Positions 6,297 to 8,651 of a DNA stretch of 8,651 bases are shown here, piece by piece; positions within the stretch are counted from its first letter, which is position 1, and each line of letters opens with the position of its first letter. The stretch lies in contig CANHGF010000079.1 of assembly GCA_947460065.1 (NCBI GenBank), positions 1-8,651 of the forward strand, in the 5' to 3' direction. The notes beneath the pieces were generated by a model, which searched no databases, had not been told where the DNA came from, and saw nothing but the letters and a program-made list of their open reading frames with translations. A program made the translations under genes and the position numbers. The DNA is from Comamonadaceae bacterium. Lineage in GTDB: Bacteria > Pseudomonadota > Gammaproteobacteria > Burkholderiales > Burkholderiaceae_C.

Positions 6297-7274
6297 GCCC
6301 AGCTTGAGGTTGGCCGCCTTGACCACTGGCGCCCAGCGGGCAATCTCTTCCTTGAAGTAGTCGGTGAAAGCGGCGGGGTCTAGGCTGTTGGACTCGACAA
6401 ATTCCTGCTGCATCACCTTACGCACCTCGGGCGTGCGCATGGCTTTTTGCACCTCGGCGTTGAGCCTTGAGGCCACCGCCGGCGCCAGACCGGCCGGGGC
6501 CGACAGGCCGCACCAGTTGTGGGTGCTCAGATAGCCATGGCCTTGCTCGGCAAAGGTAGATACCTCCGCAAAGCCAGGCAGGCGCTGACTGGAGGTAACC
6601 GCGATCAGGCGCAGCTTACCGGCCTTGACCTGCTCGACCACGGTGCTGAAGGTCAGAAAGGCGGCCGGAATATGACCGGCCAACAGATCAGCCGCTGCCG
6701 GCCCGCCGCCGCGGTAGGCCACATGGACCATGTTCGCGCCGGTGCGGGTGCGAAACAGCTCGCCCATCAAGTGGTTGTGGGTGCCCGCGCCGGGCGAGCC
6801 GTAACTGAGACCGCCGGCCTTGGCATTGGCCTGCGCAATGAAGTCCTTGACGTCCTTGGCCGTCACACTCGGGTGCACCACCAGCGCCAGCGGCGGCCCG
6901 CCCAACAAGGCGATGTGGCTGAAGCTGCGCATCGGGTCGAAAGGCGTGGTGCCCGCACTGGGCGTGATCACCAGCGAGGCCATGCCCGAGGCCAGCAGGG
7001 TGTAGCCGTCGGGGCTGGCCTTGGCCACCCGGTCGGTGCCGATGATGCCGCTGGCGCCGGGCAGGTTTTCCACCAGGAAGGGCTGCTTCATGGTCACGCC
7101 CAGCTGGGTGGCCACCAGCCGGGTGAGCATGTCGGTCACGCCGCCGGCCGCATACGGCACGATGATCTTGACCGGCTTGGCCGGCCATTCCTGCGCGCGC
7201 AGGCCGCTGGCCCAGAGCACAGAGCCCGCGCCAACGGCGCCGATGAAATACCGTCTGCCTTGCTTGCCCACCAT
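6291..7274 (-). CDS. Bug/TctC-family periplasmic solute-binding protein with twin-arginine-like signal peptide
   Basis: Bug proteins are periplasmic binding proteins, related to TctC of tripartite tricarboxylate transporters, that bind carboxylates and other small polar ligands. From ATG 7274 the protein has 327 residues. Residues 1-28 form a signal peptide: GRRYFIG at 6-12 fits the twin-arginine pattern, followed by a hydrophobic run and a probable cleavage after LRA (25-27). The mature part shows the family pattern: VPYAAGGVTDML (39-50), VENLPGASGIIG (68-79), SPDGYTLL (87-94), YGSPGAGTHNHL (158-169) and AYRGGGPAAADLLAG (186-200). The frame is open to TTG 7301, but ATG 7274 has GAGG seven bases upstream and gives a proper signal peptide. 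It lies 123 bases after the RidA gene on the same strand. No TctA/TctB membrane genes are in the window. A carboxylated aromatic as ligand is an inference from context. Confidence 0.93.
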   Translation of the reverse strand: MVGKQGRRYFIGAVGAGSVLWASGLRAQEWPAKPVKIIVPYAAGGVTDMLTRLVATQLGVTMKQPFLVENLPGASGIIGTDRVAKASPDGYTLLASGMASLVITPSAGTTPFDPMRSFSHIALLGGPPLALVVHPSVTAKDVKDFIAQANAKAGGLSYGSPGAGTHNHLMGELFRTRTGANMVHVAYRGGGPAAADLLAGHIPAAFLTFSTVVEQVKAGKLRLIAVTSSQRLPGFAEVSTFAEQGHGYLSTHNWCGLSAPAGLAPAVASRLNAEVQKAMRTPEVRKVMQQEFVESNSLDPAAFTDYFKEEIARWAPVVKAANLKLGT

Positions 7275-7397
7275 AACTCCCCCTCGCCAATCGCCCGTCA
7301 ATGGATGGATGTGATGTTAAGCCGTGCCGCGACGGCGGGCCCATTAAAAATGGTGATGCCGCCCATCATCCCAGCAGCCAAACGCAGGCGCAGTGGC

Positions 7398-7793
7398 TCA
7401 GAGCGCGGCGATGACCTGGATCTCGACCATCAGACCGGGGTCGGCCAGATGCGCCACCTCGACCATGGTGCTGGTGGGCAGGTGGTCCTTGAAGAACTCC
7501 TCGCGCGCCGCCACGATCTGGCGAAACTCGCGGATGTCGGTGGTGTAGACGGTGGTCCAGACAATGTCGGCCAGGCTGCCACCAGCGGCCGTGAGCGATT
7601 TTTCAATATTGCGTATGCACTGGCGGGTCTGCTCGAGCATGCTGCCGAGGCCGACCTGCTGGCCATCGCTGTCGCGCGAGACCTGGCCCGAGACAAAGAT
7701 CATGCTCTTGGGATGGTCGACGCGGACATAGTGGTTGTAGACCGTCGCGCGCACATTCTTCATGCCGGGTGGGTTGCCGCGGGTGATGGGCAT
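7398..7793 (-). CDS. RidA (YjgF/YER057c/UK114) family protein lacking the catalytic arginine
   Basis: This is a 131-residue soluble protein of the trimeric RidA fold. Family features are FVSGQVSRD at 33-41, TVYTTDIREF at 81-90, and the C-terminal stretch LPTSTMVEVAHL (105-116) with VEIQVIAAL (123-131). In active imine/enamine deaminases this stretch reads PARSxVEV, and its arginine (Arg105 in the E. coli enzyme) binds the substrate carboxylate; here Ser108 takes that place, while Glu124 is retained. It may thus have another substrate or a non-catalytic role. Related proteins in ring-cleavage pathways include 2-aminomuconate deaminase, but assignment here would be speculative. ATG 7793 is preferred over the longer open frame to 7886, because AGGAG (7799-7803) stands five bases upstream, the extension would overlap the upstream Bug gene, and residue 1 then fits the usual family N-terminus. 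The gene follows the upstream Bug gene by 19 bases, so they are probably co-transcribed. Confidence 0.92.
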   Translation of the reverse strand: MPITRGNPPGMKNVRATVYNHYVRVDHPKSMIFVSGQVSRDSDGQQVGLGSMLEQTRQCIRNIEKSLTAAGGSLADIVWTTVYTTDIREFRQIVAAREEFFKDHLPTSTMVEVAHLADPGLMVEIQVIAAL

Positions 7794-7798
7794 GGGAG

Positions 7799-7803
7799 CT
7801 CCT
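7799..7803 (-). promoter_or_regulatory. Ribosome binding site of the RidA-family gene
   Basis: AGGAG on the minus strand sits five bases upstream of ATG 7793, inside the 19-base gap after the upstream Bug gene. It settles the start of the RidA-family gene against a longer open frame reaching 7886, which would add 31 residues unlike the family. Confidence 0.75.
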
Positions 7804-7812
7804 GAAGAAAAA

Positions 7813-8651
7813 TTAATCCGAGCTGATGTTGGCAGCCGCGATGACGGCGCTCCAGCGCTTTTGGTCTTCGGCTGCGGACGCCGCAAACTGCTCGGGCCGA
7901 TTGCCTATGGGCTCATAGCCCATTTGGAACAAGCGCTCGCGCACTTCGGGCTGGGCCAGGATCTTGATCACCTCGCCGGCCACCCGGTCAACCACCGGCT
8001 TGGGCGTGCCCGGCGGGAACAGCAGCGACTGCCAATTGAGCGCCTCATAGTCGCGCAGACCCAGGGCCTCGCTGACGGTCGGCACATCGGGCAGCGCCGG
8101 CGAGCGGCGCTTGCCGGTCACCGCCAGAGCACGGACCTTCTCGGCCTTGATCTGGGGAATGGCGCCTTGCATGCCCGAGATCATGGCCGGGATGCGGCCG
8201 CCGACCAGATCGGTGAAGGCTGGCGGGCCCCCCTTGTAGGGCACATGGTTGAGCTGTACGCCGCTCATGCGGGCCAGCATTTCGCCGGCCAGATGCTGCA
8301 TGCTGCCCACACCGGAGGAGGCATAGTCGATACGGCCCGGATTGGCCTTGGCCTGGGCCACCAGATCGGCCAGCGTCTTGCCGGTGAAGGAAGGGCCAAC
8401 CACCAGCACGTTGTGCGAAGCGGTCAGCTGGGTAATGGCGGCAAAGTCGGCCACGCCATCGAAGGGCTTGCGCCGACTGACCAAGGGCGCGGTGATGGTG
8501 TCGATCGCGCCCAAAAGCAGCGTGTAGCCGTCGGCGGGCGCGGTCTTGACAATCTCGGCGCCCAACATGCCGGCGGCACCAGGCTTGTTGTCGACCACGA
8601 TCTGCTGACCCAGCGCGCTCGCCAAACGCTCGGCGACATAGCGGGCAATGG
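7813..8651 (-). CDS. Bug/TctC-family periplasmic solute-binding protein (5' end outside window)
   Basis: This is the C-terminal 278 residues of a second Bug-type binding protein. The reading frame stays open to the right edge, so the start, signal peptide and roughly the first 45-50 residues are outside the window; the TTG at 8625 is internal and not a start. Family hallmarks follow in order: VVDNKPGAAGMLGAE, APADGYTLLLG, YASSGVGSMQHLAGEML, HVPYKGGPPAFTDLVGG and LLFPPGTPKPVVDRV. It ends at TAA 7813, 19 bases before the RidA-family gene, and is the first visible gene of this minus-strand cluster. It is clearly not a recent copy of the other Bug protein, because the two differ across most positions outside the motifs. 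They may therefore bind different ligands or different states of one pathway. Confidence 0.93.
   Translation of the reverse strand, partial: IARYVAERLASALGQQIVVDNKPGAAGMLGAEIVKTAPADGYTLLLGAIDTITAPLVSRRKPFDGVADFAAITQLTASHNVLVVGPSFTGKTLADLVAQAKANPGRIDYASSGVGSMQHLAGEMLARMSGVQLNHVPYKGGPPAFTDLVGGRIPAMISGMQGAIPQIKAEKVRALAVTGKRRSPALPDVPTVSEALGLRDYEALNWQSLLFPPGTPKPVVDRVAGEVIKILAQPEVRERLFQMGYEPIGNRPEQFAASAAEDQKRWSAVIAAANISSD

Noticed and set aside
7321..7353. Small inverted repeats (GCCGT/ACGGC at 7321-7336; CCATT/AATGG at 7341-7353) as a terminator or operator
   Set aside because: The stems are only 5 bp, no T-run follows on the minus strand, and such short symmetries are frequent by chance.
7298..7369. 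A 23-codon open frame on the minus strand in the gap between the RidA and Bug genes, beginning ATG ATG GGC
   Set aside because: It has no clear ribosome binding site and no recognisable product, and is too short to judge without conservation data.
6519..7805. A 428-codon open frame on the plus strand across the Bug and RidA genes
   Set aside because: It is antisense to two clear family members and their intergenic gap, and shows no family motif.

Overview
The window is GC-rich, densely coding proteobacterial DNA, most likely from a betaproteobacterium of the order Burkholderiales (Comamonadaceae- or Alcaligenaceae-like). The reasons are two Bug/TctC-type periplasmic solute-binding proteins close together (a family strongly expanded in that order) and a small protein resembling DUF4936, a family I know mainly from betaproteobacteria. 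No RNA gene, insertion sequence, CRISPR array or phage gene was seen. The genes form three blocks that together look like a catabolic locus for an aromatic or heteroaromatic carboxylate.

Block 1 (34-3675, minus strand) is a three-gene operon for a molybdenum hydroxylase of the xanthine dehydrogenase/CO dehydrogenase superfamily. Transcription runs FAD subunit, molybdopterin catalytic subunit, then 2Fe-2S subunit. The first two genes overlap by one base (TGATG) and the last two are separated by one base. A GC-rich hairpin encloses the final stop codon.

Block 2 (3871-6256, plus strand) is divergent from block 1 across a 195-base intergenic region that holds an AT-rich dyad and a sigma70-like promoter. 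It encodes a DUF4936-like small protein, a UbiX-type flavin prenyltransferase and a UbiD-type prenyl-FMN-dependent (de)carboxylase. Both junctions are 4-base ATGA overlaps, so the three genes should be co-translated. UbiX would make the prenylated FMN that UbiD needs.

Block 3 (6291 to the right edge, minus strand) converges on block 2 with a 34-base gap. In transcription order it encodes a Bug-type solute-binding protein cut by the window edge, a RidA-family protein without the catalytic arginine, and a second Bug-type protein with a twin-arginine-like signal peptide. No membrane transporter subunits are present.

Working model (inference): a carboxylated ring compound is bound in the periplasm by Bug proteins, decarboxylated or carboxylated by the UbiD enzyme, and hydroxylated next to a ring heteroatom or on an acyl-CoA by the molybdenum enzyme. 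RidA would handle a reactive intermediate. The closest described precedent I know for this enzyme pairing is the furan-carboxylate (hmf) pathway, but no CoA ligase or lactone hydrolase is in view, so the substrate is open.
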